A DNA stretch of 64,000 bases, taken from the NCBI GenBank assembly GCA_021800805.1, contig JAJYYR010000004.1:1-64000 (forward strand), in the 5' to 3' direction. Under the pieces are notes generated by a model that was given only the letters and a program-made list of their open reading frames with translations, had not been told where the DNA came from and did not search any database. The number at the start of each line of letters is the position of its first letter. The stretch's first letter is position 1. Source of the stretch: a bacterium (GTDB taxonomy: Bacteria > SZUA-79 > Acidulodesulfobacterales > Acidulodesulfobacteraceae). A program made the translations under genes and the position numbers. Of the stretch, positions 7,902 through 16,439 are shown one piece after another.

Positions 7902-9377
7902 TCAATAATTTCTTAACGAAGAAAAAATCGAATTAATATCCTCAGGCTGTAATGCCCATCTGTACGCTGGATGTATCTCCCAATCATATCCGAAATCGGC
8001 AAATGGACTATATAGATACCTGTTCTCTTCAAAATATTTCCTATCAATATCTGTAATTTCTTTTTGTTTATTCAATTTTTCTTTTCTTGCTGTTAAAAAA
8101 TTAATTTTATACATAAATGAAGCAAGTTCCTTCTCATTTGCAGTATGTCCATTAGCAAAATTAAATTTACCTGATTGAATGACATTATTAATTTTCTTAA
8201 GTAATCCGGCAGAATTATAGAGAAATTGGGTTTTAGCAAACTTTTCAACTCTGCTCGGCCTCATACCTAATAATAGTCGTTCAATATCTGGAAGTTCTGA
8301 GCGATACTCATTGATTGTATCCTGAAGTCTTCCTTGGGAATAATCAGAGAATATATTATCAAAATTCTTTGGAGTAATTTTGTTTAACCCATATTTATAA
8401 GCATCCTTTGCAGCAAGAGTGCATAGTTTTACTAAGTCTCTTGGCCTTTTACGAATTAAAGACATTAGCATTCTATACATTGGGATATTTTCCCAATTAC
8501 CCCTACCGTTAAAACGAGGTTCCATCACATTATTAAGGTATCCCGCTAATACTTGTTGCTCTGCTTCTTTTAATTTAGCCTCATCAAAGTGTTTTCCAAA
8601 AAATGTCTCAATTCTTTTTACCAACATAAACAGAATTTCATGATTAGTCCATGCTAACCATATAACAGAACCTTCAATTTTATCCGTTGATTCGTCGGAA
8701 GTTCTATATAAAAAATAGACATCTGAGCGAAGTCCTATTCTAAAACTTATACCCTTATTCTCTGAAGCAATATCTCTGACGGAATTGATTAGGGCTGAAA
8801 TTTTATGGACATCATGCATTTTTCCTTGCCATCCTCTATCTAAATCATCTATGTATATATTAAGCAACTTAGTATTTAAAAAAGAACTTATTATTTTTTT
8901 ACTAGCAGGGATCGGGTTGATTTGCTTTATTTTTTCACTATCTTTAAAAGTATCTGTTAAAAAATTAATAATATTACCTCCGTAATTTCCTATTCTTTGC
9001 GTCCATCCTTCAGGTTCAGTTCCAAGATTTGATAGAACCTTTTTGGCCATTACTTTTATTAATCCTGATTTCCATTCCCTAATAATTTTATTAAAATCAT
9101 CATCTTTGGGGGATATATCTAAAATATCATCTGGCTTTATCACAATAGGAAGTATCCCTTTCTCTGCATCTTCTTGATAAGCAACTCTAAATAAGGCAGA
9201 CTTACCAACCCCTTTATGCCCAACTAAAATTCTTAGCGGTAAGATAGTTGTAACATTTTCATATACACTTGTTTTAAAATAATATTCTCGTAATCGCTCA
9301 GGACGTTCATCCTCTGCAGCTTCATGTCCAAATATATCTTGAATTACATCATCCGTAAAAGAGATTAATTTAGTCAA
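7902..9377 (-). CDS. P-loop ATPase, Sll1717-like
   Basis: A 491-residue STAND/AAA-like NTPase. Walker A is GHKGVGKS (53-60) and Walker B is LLNIYIDDLD (171-180); a later KRPRDLVKLCTLAA segment resembles the sensor-like part of Sll1717-type ATPases. The start is TTG at 9377, chosen because a near-perfect GGAGGT lies six bases upstream and the residues that follow are conserved-looking; no better ATG fits. It sits between the integrase and the repeat-tailed protein on the same strand. ATPases of this group are common in defence islands, but no specific mechanism can be claimed from this sequence. Confidence 0.75.
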   Translation of the reverse strand: MTKLISFTDDVIQDIFGHEAAEDERPERLREYYFKTSVYENVTTILPLRILVGHKGVGKSALFRVAYQEDAEKGILPIVIKPDDILDISPKDDDFNKIIREWKSGLIKVMAKKVLSNLGTEPEGWTQRIGNYGGNIINFLTDTFKDSEKIKQINPIPASKKIISSFLNTKLLNIYIDDLDRGWQGKMHDVHKISALINSVRDIASENKGISFRIGLRSDVYFLYRTSDESTDKIEGSVIWLAWTNHEILFMLVKRIETFFGKHFDEAKLKEAEQQVLAGYLNNVMEPRFNGRGNWENIPMYRMLMSLIRKRPRDLVKLCTLAAKDAYKYGLNKITPKNFDNIFSDYSQGRLQDTINEYRSELPDIERLLLGMRPSRVEKFAKTQFLYNSAGLLKKINNVIQSGKFNFANGHTANEKELASFMYKINFLTARKEKLNKQKEITDIDRKYFEENRYLYSPFADFGYDWEIHPAYRWALQPEDINSIFSSLRNY

Positions 9378-9421
9378 AATATTACCTCCAGTTTAAAATT
9401 AAGAATAAATTTTAAATCACT

Positions 9422-10462
9422 CTAACCATGATTCCTCCCCCACACATCATCAACCGCCTTCTTAAGCGTCCCCGGAACTAAATGAGAATACCTTTTCGTC
9501 ATCTGCGTCGTCCGGTGCCCCAGAAGTTCACCCGTTATAAATAACGAAATCCCGTCTTTTACCATTTTACTTGCAAATATGTGCCTTAAATCATGGATAT
9601 GCATATCCTTAAATCCCGCATTGTGGCAGGCGGTATGGAATGAACGCTTAAAATCGGTCAATTTAGCTCCGTTTTTATTAAATACGTATAAACAGTCTTG
9701 ATTTTTTTCAATGCCGCTTAAAAGTTCTTTTAGCGGCTTGCTTATCGGAATATAGCGGTCGTATTTCGTTTTAGTGGCTTTAACAGCTATTACTTCGTTC
9801 TTTAAGTCCACGTCGTCCCATTTAAGATTTAAGGCTTCGCCTTTACGGCAGCCGGTGTAAATCAGAAAGGTTATTAAATCACGGGTCAGTTTATTTGTAG
9901 CTCCGCTAATGAGCTTCTCGATGTCTTCGTCTGCTAGGGTTTTAATGCGGGATAGTTCGTTTAATTTCTTAATGCCGGCGCAAGGGTTTTTGTCGAGATA
10001 ACTTTTTTTAATACAATAATTAAAAAAATGACTTAATGCGGCAATTTCTATATTAACGGATCTGAATGAAATTTCAGATTCTCTTTTGCCGGAATTTTTT
10101 TCTAAAGACGTAATTTCCAGTTTTCTATTTAATCTGTAATTTTCAATTTTATCGGTAGTAATGCTATCTAAAGGCATATTTTGAAATACCGGCAAAAAAT
10201 GTTTTGCTGAATTTATCTTGGACTCTTCGGTTTTAAAGCAATACGACTGGGACTTAATATAAATTCCCCAAGCATCTTTAAATTGATATTTTATATTTGA
10301 CGGTAAATCGTGCTTTTTCCTGAGCAAATCGGCTTTAATCGTATCGGCTATATGTTCGGCGAGCTTTTTGTCGCCCGTTCTCGTCGAGCCTTTATAGCGT
10401 TTACCGTCTATCATAAAGTCATAGTAGTAATGTTTGCCACGAAGCCTTATATTTCCAGACAT
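9422..10462 (-). CDS. tyrosine recombinase / site-specific integrase
   Basis: Integrase of 346 residues. The N-terminal part (1-65) looks like an arm-site binding domain, then a core-binding SAM-like domain (65-165), then the catalytic domain with R206, H290 and R293 (HDLRH), H316 (GHRT) and nucleophile Y325. All catalytic residues are present, so it may be active. An AGGAGAG ribosome binding site precedes the ATG. The gene begins about 140 bases from the 3' end of tRNA-Lys, the usual position for an integrase that inserts its element into the tRNA 3' end. It marks the right edge of the accessory region. Confidence 0.93.
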   Translation of the reverse strand: MSGNIRLRGKHYYYDFMIDGKRYKGSTRTGDKKLAEHIADTIKADLLRKKHDLPSNIKYQFKDAWGIYIKSQSYCFKTEESKINSAKHFLPVFQNMPLDSITTDKIENYRLNRKLEITSLEKNSGKRESEISFRSVNIEIAALSHFFNYCIKKSYLDKNPCAGIKKLNELSRIKTLADEDIEKLISGATNKLTRDLITFLIYTGCRKGEALNLKWDDVDLKNEVIAVKATKTKYDRYIPISKPLKELLSGIEKNQDCLYVFNKNGAKLTDFKRSFHTACHNAGFKDMHIHDLRHIFASKMVKDGISLFITGELLGHRTTQMTKRYSHLVPGTLKKAVDDVWGRNHG

Positions 10463-10486
10463 TTTGACTCTCCTAACCTATAAATC

Positions 10487-10508
10487 TTTGGGACAAATTT
10501 GGGACAAA
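10487..10508. repeat. two tandem 11-bp repeats upstream of the integrase
   Basis: TTTGGGACAAA occurs twice head to tail between the integrase start and the tRNA-Lys 3' end. The position suggests integrase arm-type sites or an operator for the integrase promoter; that is inference. Confidence 0.7.
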
Positions 10509-10600
10509 AATCCTATAAAAATTATATAATTTATGCAAACTATAATCAATATAAAATTTATTAATGTAGTCTGAAAAGGCTTATTTACTGCGGTTTTATG

Positions 10601-10676
10601 TGGTGAGCCGCGCGGGAGTCGAACCCACGACCACCTGATTAAAAGTCAGGTGCTCTACCTGCTGAGCTAGCGGCTC
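10601..10676 (-). tRNA. tRNA-Lys (anticodon TTT)
   Basis: The minus strand folds as a full cloverleaf of 76 bases: acceptor stem GAGCCGC/GCGGCTC, the D-loop segment AGCTCAGC..GGTAGAGC, anticodon loop CTTTTAA with anticodon TTT, T-loop GTTCGACT, discriminator A and an encoded CCA at 10601-10603. Its 3' end faces the integrase gene and is the probable attachment site. Confidence 0.96.
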
Positions 10677-10709
10677 TTAAATTGTAGGCGTTTTAATACT
10701 TATAAATAA

Positions 10710-10877
10710 TTATATACTTATAAACGACGGCAAAGGAAGAGGAAGAATTTTAGTCAGATCCGGAAAGTTATAATTAAGACCGGTTGCGGCGTAAATGCCA
10801 AGTCCAACTATAACTATAACGCTGATAACCATAACTATCCACATTACATTAGTAAAATGTTTGTTATTGTCTTCCAT
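10710..10877 (-). CDS. small single-pass membrane peptide (55 aa)
   Basis: A short reading frame with a strong GGGGGAG ribosome binding site a few bases before its ATG. The peptide starts MEDNNKHFTNV, has one hydrophobic helix at about residues 12-32, and ends in a Leu/Pro-rich segment. I do not recognise the family. Its stop lies 33 bases before the tRNA-Lys gene on the same strand, so the two could share a transcript. The ribosome binding site and clean hydrophobic helix make it more than a chance frame. Confidence 0.6.
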   Translation of the reverse strand: MEDNNKHFTNVMWIVMVISVIVIVGLGIYAATGLNYNFPDLTKILPLPLPSFISI

Positions 10878-11101
10878 ATTAATCTCCCCCTAATATTATC
10901 TAAATATTATAAAGTTAATTTATATTTTTCAAACTTTAATATCCTAACAAAAAAATATTAAAATTGCAAGATATAAATTGAATAAATTTTAACTTTTGTT
11001 TATTTATATGAGCAAAATTTTTTTTAGGGAGTTGATTTAATTGACAATGCAAAGACTAAAATTATATAATATTTATATAAAAACTGCATTAATAAAAACA
11101 A

Positions 11102-11725
11102 ATGAAATGTCGATTTAATATATATTTAATCGGGGATAAGAACCTTTTTAAAGACGAAAACAGCTATCTTGAAGCTTTAAACATCTGTTTTTATAACGGA
11201 GTCGGGGCATTTCAATTAAGACAGAAGGATATAAGTATTAATGATTTTATTAAATTAGGCGAAAAAGTTAAATTTATATTAAAAAAATATCCGGACGTAA
11301 AATTTTTTGTCAACGACAGAGTAGATGCGGCATTAGCGCTTGAAGCCGACGGCGTTCATTTAAATGTTAACAGTATTCCGGTTAAAACGGTTAAGGAAAA
11401 GATTAAAAATCTCAAAATATTTTATTCTTCCCATTCCATAGAAGAAGCTGTAAAAGCGGAGAAAAACGGCGCCGATTTTGTTACATTCAGTCCCGTTTAT
11501 AAAACAAAAAATCAGGAATTTCAACAGGGGGCGGATATGCTGAAAAGAGCCGTTCATTCGGTTAAAATACCTGTTTTTGCGCTTGGGGGGGTTAACGAGT
11601 ATAATCTTCCCGAAATTAAGAAAGCAGGAGTCGAGTATATTGCGGTTCAGTCGGGTATACTAAAGAGGAAGGATATCGGCAAAGCCGTTAAAACATTGTC
11701 GAAAATGCTCGATAATAAAATATAA
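11102..11725 (+). CDS. thiE: thiamine-phosphate synthase ThiE
   Basis: Joins hydroxymethylpyrimidine diphosphate with the thiazole phosphate to make thiamine phosphate. The 207-residue TIM barrel shows the family blocks FQLRQKD (phosphate and pyrimidine side), FVNDR, DGVHL, a SPVYKTK segment and the C-terminal phosphate loop ALGGVN. The length is normal for ThiE/TenI; the TenI branch (aminase regulators) is the alternative, but the RQKD segment and the neighbouring thiC favour ThiE. It is followed 27 bases later by thiC on the same strand, so both steps are probably co-transcribed. No TPP riboswitch is visible upstream. Confidence 0.88.
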   Translation: MKCRFNIYLIGDKNLFKDENSYLEALNICFYNGVGAFQLRQKDISINDFIKLGEKVKFILKKYPDVKFFVNDRVDAALALEADGVHLNVNSIPVKTVKEKIKNLKIFYSSHSIEEAVKAEKNGADFVTFSPVYKTKNQEFQQGADMLKRAVHSVKIPVFALGGVNEYNLPEIKKAGVEYIAVQSGILKRKDIGKAVKTLSKMLDNKI

Positions 11726-11752
11726 ATTCGTTTAATTAAATAGGAAACGATA

Positions 11753-13051
11753 ATGGAATATATAAATCAGATAGAAGCCGCAAGGAAAAATATAATTACC
11801 GACGAAATGAAATTATGCGCCGAAGCCGAAGGCATTTCCGCCGAAACAATACGCTGCGACATAATGAACGGCTGGACGGTCATAACTAAGAACCGTTTAC
11901 GGGATATAAGCCCTCTTGCCGTCGGAAAAGGCTTAAAGACAAAAGTTAATGCCAACATAGGTTCGTCGGGCGACAGCCACAGTATCGAAGAAGAATTAGA
12001 AAAGTTATTTACCGCCGTAAAAAGCGGCGCGGATGCCGTAATGGATCTTTCTACCGGAGGGAATATCATAGAATTTAGGCGAGATATACTTAAAAATTCA
12101 ACCGTTCCGGTCGGAACCGTTCCGCTTTACGAAGCATTTCAGCCTGCCGTTGAAAGCGGCAATTCAAATAATGCAAATTTTGTAGATAAATTCGACCCGG
12201 AATATCTTTTTGAAGTTATAGAAAGACAGTGCGAGGAAGGAGTCGATTTTATCACCGTCCACTGCGGATTAACGTTGAACGCAATAAAAACTATGAATAT
12301 GCAGACGAGAATTATGGGCATAGTTTCAAGAGGCGGTTCTTTGATTGCTTCATGGATGATAAGAAAAAATAGGGAAAATCCATTATATGCAGACTATGAG
12401 AGGCTTCTCAAGATTGCAAAGAAAAACGACGTAGTTTTAAGTCTCGGAGACGGGTTAAGACCCGGCTGTCTCAGCGATGCTACCGACAGGGCGCAGATTG
12501 CCGAACTTGTAACGCTGGGCGAATTGCAGAAAAAAGCTCTTGAAGAAGGAGTGCAGGTAATGATAGAAGGCCCCGGACATGTTCCTTTAAGCCAAGTCGA
12601 AGCCAACATAAAATTAGAAAAAAGCCTCTGCAACGGCGCTCCTTTTTACGTGCTTGGTCCATTGGTTACGGATATTGCCCCGGGATACGACCATATAACA
12701 AGCGCTATAGGCGGCGCAATAGCCGCGGGTGCGGGCGCAGATTTTCTATGTTACGTGACCCCCGCCGAACACCTAAGGCTTCCGTCAGTATCTGACGTGA
12801 AAGACGGCGTTATAGCCTCTAAGATTGCCGCCCATGCCGGAGATATAGCAAAAGGTATAAAAGGCGCCTTAGATATAGACTTAGAAATGAGCAAAAACAG
12901 GCGTGCCATGAACTGGGAGAAGCAGTATGAATGTGCGTTAGACCCTGAAAAAGCAAAAGAAATGAGAGCCTCTCTTCCTCTTAAAGACGATAAAGTCTGC
13001 TCTATGTGTTCCTCTTACTGTTCTATTAAATTAAACGCTTCTTTTAAATAA
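11753..13051 (+). CDS. thiC: phosphomethylpyrimidine synthase ThiC (short form)
   Basis: Radical SAM enzyme that rearranges aminoimidazole ribotide into hydroxymethylpyrimidine phosphate. The sequence carries GSSGDSHSIEEELEKL, MDLSTGGNI, VDFITVHCGLT, SRGGS, EGPGHVP and GPLVTDIAPGYDHI, all typical of the family. It lacks the N-terminal extension of enterobacterial ThiC (432 residues). The [4Fe-4S] cysteines at the C-terminus are C416, C419 and C423, a CX2CX3C spacing rather than the CX2CX4C of E. coli ThiC; short forms from anaerobes and the paralogue BzaF (hydroxybenzimidazole synthase) can look like this. The adjacent thiE supports the thiamine role. Confidence 0.9.
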   Translation: MEYINQIEAARKNIITDEMKLCAEAEGISAETIRCDIMNGWTVITKNRLRDISPLAVGKGLKTKVNANIGSSGDSHSIEEELEKLFTAVKSGADAVMDLSTGGNIIEFRRDILKNSTVPVGTVPLYEAFQPAVESGNSNNANFVDKFDPEYLFEVIERQCEEGVDFITVHCGLTLNAIKTMNMQTRIMGIVSRGGSLIASWMIRKNRENPLYADYERLLKIAKKNDVVLSLGDGLRPGCLSDATDRAQIAELVTLGELQKKALEEGVQVMIEGPGHVPLSQVEANIKLEKSLCNGAPFYVLGPLVTDIAPGYDHITSAIGGAIAAGAGADFLCYVTPAEHLRLPSVSDVKDGVIASKIAAHAGDIAKGIKGALDIDLEMSKNRRAMNWEKQYECALDPEKAKEMRASLPLKDDKVCSMCSSYCSIKLNASFK

Positions 13052-13076
13052 AATTAATTTATAAATTAAAAAATTA

Positions 13077-13997
13077 ATGGACGAACTTAATAAAGAAGTA
13101 CATAATATAAACCGCATTATTTCAGAAATTTACGGCGAATTTAAAAATATCCGTAAAATTGGTTATGATGCGCATAGCATTATAAAATACGATTCCTCCC
13201 AAATAGACAGGTTCGGTTCGTTCAAGTTTTTTAAAATAAACGGCGGATATATTTTAAAGCCTTTAGCGGACGAAAATGCAGCTGTTTATTCTCATTCTTT
13301 GTCGTTATCCGATTTTATAGGAATAGATAATATAATTAAAGACGTTTTTCAGAACACTATGAAATTTGCTTCGGGGAAACCTGCCAATAATGTGCTTTTA
13401 TGGGGCGACAGAGGAACCGGAAAATCTTCCCTTATTAGAGCATTGGCGAAATCGTTCGGCGAGCCTCCTTATTTAAACAAGATTAAATTTATAGAAGTCG
13501 TGGAAGATACGGCGGAGCTGATATATGAATTAATTACCGTTATTAAGCTTAAACCTTACCGTTTTATACTGATTTTTGACGATATTGCGTTTGACGCAGA
13601 TACCCCGTTTTATAAAAAACTTAAATCCATTCTTGACGGCGGGCTTGACGAACTTCCTGAAAATATTATTATTTACGCGACGTCCAACAAGCGTCATCTT
13701 ACAAAAGAAATGTTTTCGACGAAAAAACCCGATTCCGATTTCATACATCCCGAAGAAGAAGCCGAGGAAGGTCTTTCCTTGAGCGACAGATTTGGTTTGA
13801 CATACGGATTATACAGTTTTGATCAGGAAACATATCTTAAAATAGTAGAGCTGTATTTAAAAAAATACGGCGTTAAAGCGTCTTCCGTAGATATGGAAGG
13901 CATTAGGAAGAATGCCGTGAATTATGCCGTTATTAAAGGATCAAGGTCGGGAAGAACGGCAAAGCAGTTTGCTATAAGCTTAATTAAAGATAACTAA
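13077..13997 (+). CDS. AAA-type ATP-binding protein, DUF815 family
   Basis: A 306-residue ATPase of unknown function. Walker A is WGDRGTGKSS (about 117-126), Walker B is RFILIFDDIAF, followed by sensor-1-like IIYATSNKRHL; the IGIDN segment ahead of Walker A and the overall layout are those of DUF815 proteins. It lies 25 bases downstream of thiC on the same strand, but that association is not known to mean a thiamine role. It is probably cytosolic. Confidence 0.85.
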   Translation: MDELNKEVHNINRIISEIYGEFKNIRKIGYDAHSIIKYDSSQIDRFGSFKFFKINGGYILKPLADENAAVYSHSLSLSDFIGIDNIIKDVFQNTMKFASGKPANNVLLWGDRGTGKSSLIRALAKSFGEPPYLNKIKFIEVVEDTAELIYELITVIKLKPYRFILIFDDIAFDADTPFYKKLKSILDGGLDELPENIIIYATSNKRHLTKEMFSTKKPDSDFIHPEEEAEEGLSLSDRFGLTYGLYSFDQETYLKIVELYLKKYGVKASSVDMEGIRKNAVNYAVIKGSRSGRTAKQFAISLIKDN

Positions 13998-14109
13998 TTA
14001 ATTTAAAATAATTTTTCTTGCAAAAATTTTCCAAAGTTATAAAATTCATTAAATATGACGATACATTAATGAATTAAAATCAAACTAACATTTAATAAAA
14101 AAACTAAAG

Positions 14110-16437
14110 ATGTCGGAGATTAAGTATTCCGCCGGATACAGACCTAAAATATCCATTAAGGCTAAGCTAATCTTATCTTTTTCTTTAGCCGTTTTAATCC
14201 CGTTAATACTTTTAGCCCTTGCCAACACATATATATTTAGAAGCCAGATTAAAAAAGAAAATCTCAATAAAGTCCGTATTACGTTAAGCGGGGCGCAGAG
14301 GATTTATTATTCGCAGGCAAACCGCCTGAAAAATGGATTTTTGATAGCCGCTTATAACCCTTATTTGATAAACGCCGTTATTCATAAAAATATCTCCTTT
14401 CAGAATAGCTTAATTAAATCGTATAAAGATGCTTTTAGTTTTGCCGACTATATAGGAATTACTAACAAGGAAGGATTAATTACGTCTTCTACCGGAGGAG
14501 TTAAAGGTTTCAAGCCTTTGCTGGGAGGTATGATATTCGAAGCTTTCAGGACGGGCTTTCCGGTCGTAAAAACTGCGATTATTCGTAAATCCACTCTTAC
14601 AAAAATGAATATCAAAATATCTCACGGCGTTTCCGATATGTTTTTAGTAACGGTGGTTCCTCTTTTATACGACGGACATCCGGTAGGTTCTATTTTAGGC
14701 TTGATTAACTTAAATAATAACAGTTATTTACCGGAAACCATTTATAATGAATACCATTTAAAAACTGCCGTCTTTGCTTCTCTTTTTAACAGACAGGTAT
14801 GTCTTACGACATTAAAAATTCCCGGAAATATTTTCGGCGAAGGCTCGAGGCTTCCCGAAGATATCCACGATAAAATCAAAAACGGAAAAAATTTTATAAA
14901 AGAGTTGAATTACAACGGACAAACGGTTTTTGCGGCATTTCATCCCATAAAGAACATAAACGGCAAGGTTATAGGTTCTATTGCCGTTTTCATTTCAAAC
15001 AAGAATTATCTCAGTTTATTCCGAAAGACCGCTGAATATGCAATATTTATTATTTTAATAGGCTTGATTATATCGCTTCTTATCTCCTATTTCGCCTCAA
15101 AAGATACCTTAAATCCGATATTTGCCATAAAAACTGCAATAAAAGAATTTACCTCGGGAGACTTAGACACTAAACTCGTTATTAATACAAACGACGAGTT
15201 TGAAGGCATAGGCAAGGGTTTTACGGAAATGGCTATGACCGTAAAAGACAGGGAAGAAAGAATGGAAAAGTATAATTCTTTTTCCGATTTTTTAGTAGGC
15301 TCTTTAGATTTCGATAAGATAATAACTTCTACTTTAAACATTTTAGAGGAACTGTTAAATATATCTTCAGGTATTATATATATCTACAGCAAAAGCGGAA
15401 AATTTAAAACCGAAATTGGAGCCGCCGGTAAAGATAACGGCGACGGCTCAGATATAAAAACGGATAAAACAGACGACGAAGATTCAGTTGTATTGCCCGA
15501 AGACAAGGAAGGTTTTTTAATTCCGTGGCAGTTTTACGGCATAAGGAAATTTGTCGCTAACAAGATAAGCGCTTCCGAAGGTATGGCGGGACACTGTCTT
15601 AAAGACAGAAAGACGATATGGTTTCACGATATTCCGGAAAACGCGATGATTCTTAAAGAAAAGCTTATGGAAAAGGGCGGAGAAGGAATGGCTATAGATT
15701 ACGGTTTTTGCGAAGTATTTCCAAAAGATATAGTCTGGCTTCCTATGTATATAGGCGATACAAATATCGGCGTTTTAATGGTTTCTTCTATTCACGGATT
15801 CAAAAAAGAAGATATTTCGTTTTTAGAACACGCCGTTAAAGAGCTTTCGGTATCCTTAGACAATGCGAAGATACACAAAAAGGTAAACGAGCTTTCAATT
15901 ACCGACGATCTTACGGGGCTTTATAATAGAAGAAAAATGGATGAGGTCTTAGAAAATGAGTTCAATAAAGCAAAAAGATACGGCAACGGTTTATCCATTA
16001 TGATATTAGACATAGACCATTTTAAACGCATAAACGATTTTTACGGACACAAAGTCGGCGACGTCGTTTTATCCCGGATAGGCGGTATTTTAATGCGTAA
16101 TATAAGGAATATAGATATAGCGACAAGATACGGCGGAGAAGAGTTCGTTATAATTTTGCCGCAGACCGATTTTGACAGCGCTCTTTTTGCGGCTAAAAAA
16201 TTAAAAAATATCATAAAAAACCAAAGGTTTACTCAAATTAAAGGCGAAGTCACCATTTCCATTGGCATAGCGACAATGCCGGACGAAAGAATAAATACCG
16301 TCGACGATATTTTAAAAATAGCCGACGATTTCCTTTATGAGGCAAAGAACAGCGGCAGAAACAGGATAATAGGGGAGTATAAGGGAAAGAAGGTCGAGAT
16401 TGCCGCAGACGACGACGATACCCCGGGTAATTCTTAA
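14110..16437 (+). CDS. membrane diguanylate cyclase (Cache-like sensor, HAMP, GAF, GGDEF)
   Basis: Makes cyclic di-GMP in response to an extracytoplasmic signal. The 775-residue chain has a transmembrane helix at about 18-40, a periplasmic sensor of Cache type (45-305), a second helix at 310-330, a HAMP linker (335-385), a GAF-like domain (390-590) and a GGDEF domain (600-760). The active-site GGEEF is near 675-679. The inhibitory I-site RxxD (RNID) sits at its normal distance upstream, so product feedback is expected. It ends two bases before the ROK kinase gene, so the two form a unit. Confidence 0.92.
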   Translation: MSEIKYSAGYRPKISIKAKLILSFSLAVLIPLILLALANTYIFRSQIKKENLNKVRITLSGAQRIYYSQANRLKNGFLIAAYNPYLINAVIHKNISFQNSLIKSYKDAFSFADYIGITNKEGLITSSTGGVKGFKPLLGGMIFEAFRTGFPVVKTAIIRKSTLTKMNIKISHGVSDMFLVTVVPLLYDGHPVGSILGLINLNNNSYLPETIYNEYHLKTAVFASLFNRQVCLTTLKIPGNIFGEGSRLPEDIHDKIKNGKNFIKELNYNGQTVFAAFHPIKNINGKVIGSIAVFISNKNYLSLFRKTAEYAIFIILIGLIISLLISYFASKDTLNPIFAIKTAIKEFTSGDLDTKLVINTNDEFEGIGKGFTEMAMTVKDREERMEKYNSFSDFLVGSLDFDKIITSTLNILEELLNISSGIIYIYSKSGKFKTEIGAAGKDNGDGSDIKTDKTDDEDSVVLPEDKEGFLIPWQFYGIRKFVANKISASEGMAGHCLKDRKTIWFHDIPENAMILKEKLMEKGGEGMAIDYGFCEVFPKDIVWLPMYIGDTNIGVLMVSSIHGFKKEDISFLEHAVKELSVSLDNAKIHKKVNELSITDDLTGLYNRRKMDEVLENEFNKAKRYGNGLSIMILDIDHFKRINDFYGHKVGDVVLSRIGGILMRNIRNIDIATRYGGEEFVIILPQTDFDSALFAAKKLKNIIKNQRFTQIKGEVTISIGIATMPDERINTVDDILKIADDFLYEAKNSGRNRIIGEYKGKKVEIAADDDDTPGNS

Positions 16438-16439
16438 AT

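Larger units (their letters stand above)
1785..10603. mobile_element. putative tRNA-Lys-targeted integrative island (left border unknown)
   Basis: The right border is inferred at the 3' end of tRNA-Lys, from which the integrase gene points away. The cargo is restriction-modification, a TIR/deoxyribosyltransferase-like operon and ATPase genes, all more AT-rich than the housekeeping genes further right. I looked for a second copy of the tRNA 3' end to the left and found none, so the true left end is probably before base 1 and the start given here is only nominal. Confidence 0.45.

Noticed and set aside
10878..11101. TPP riboswitch ahead of thiE-thiC
   Set aside because: The 224 bases are AT-rich and I see no CTGAGA-type or ACCTGATCTGG-type conserved core of the TPP riboswitch.
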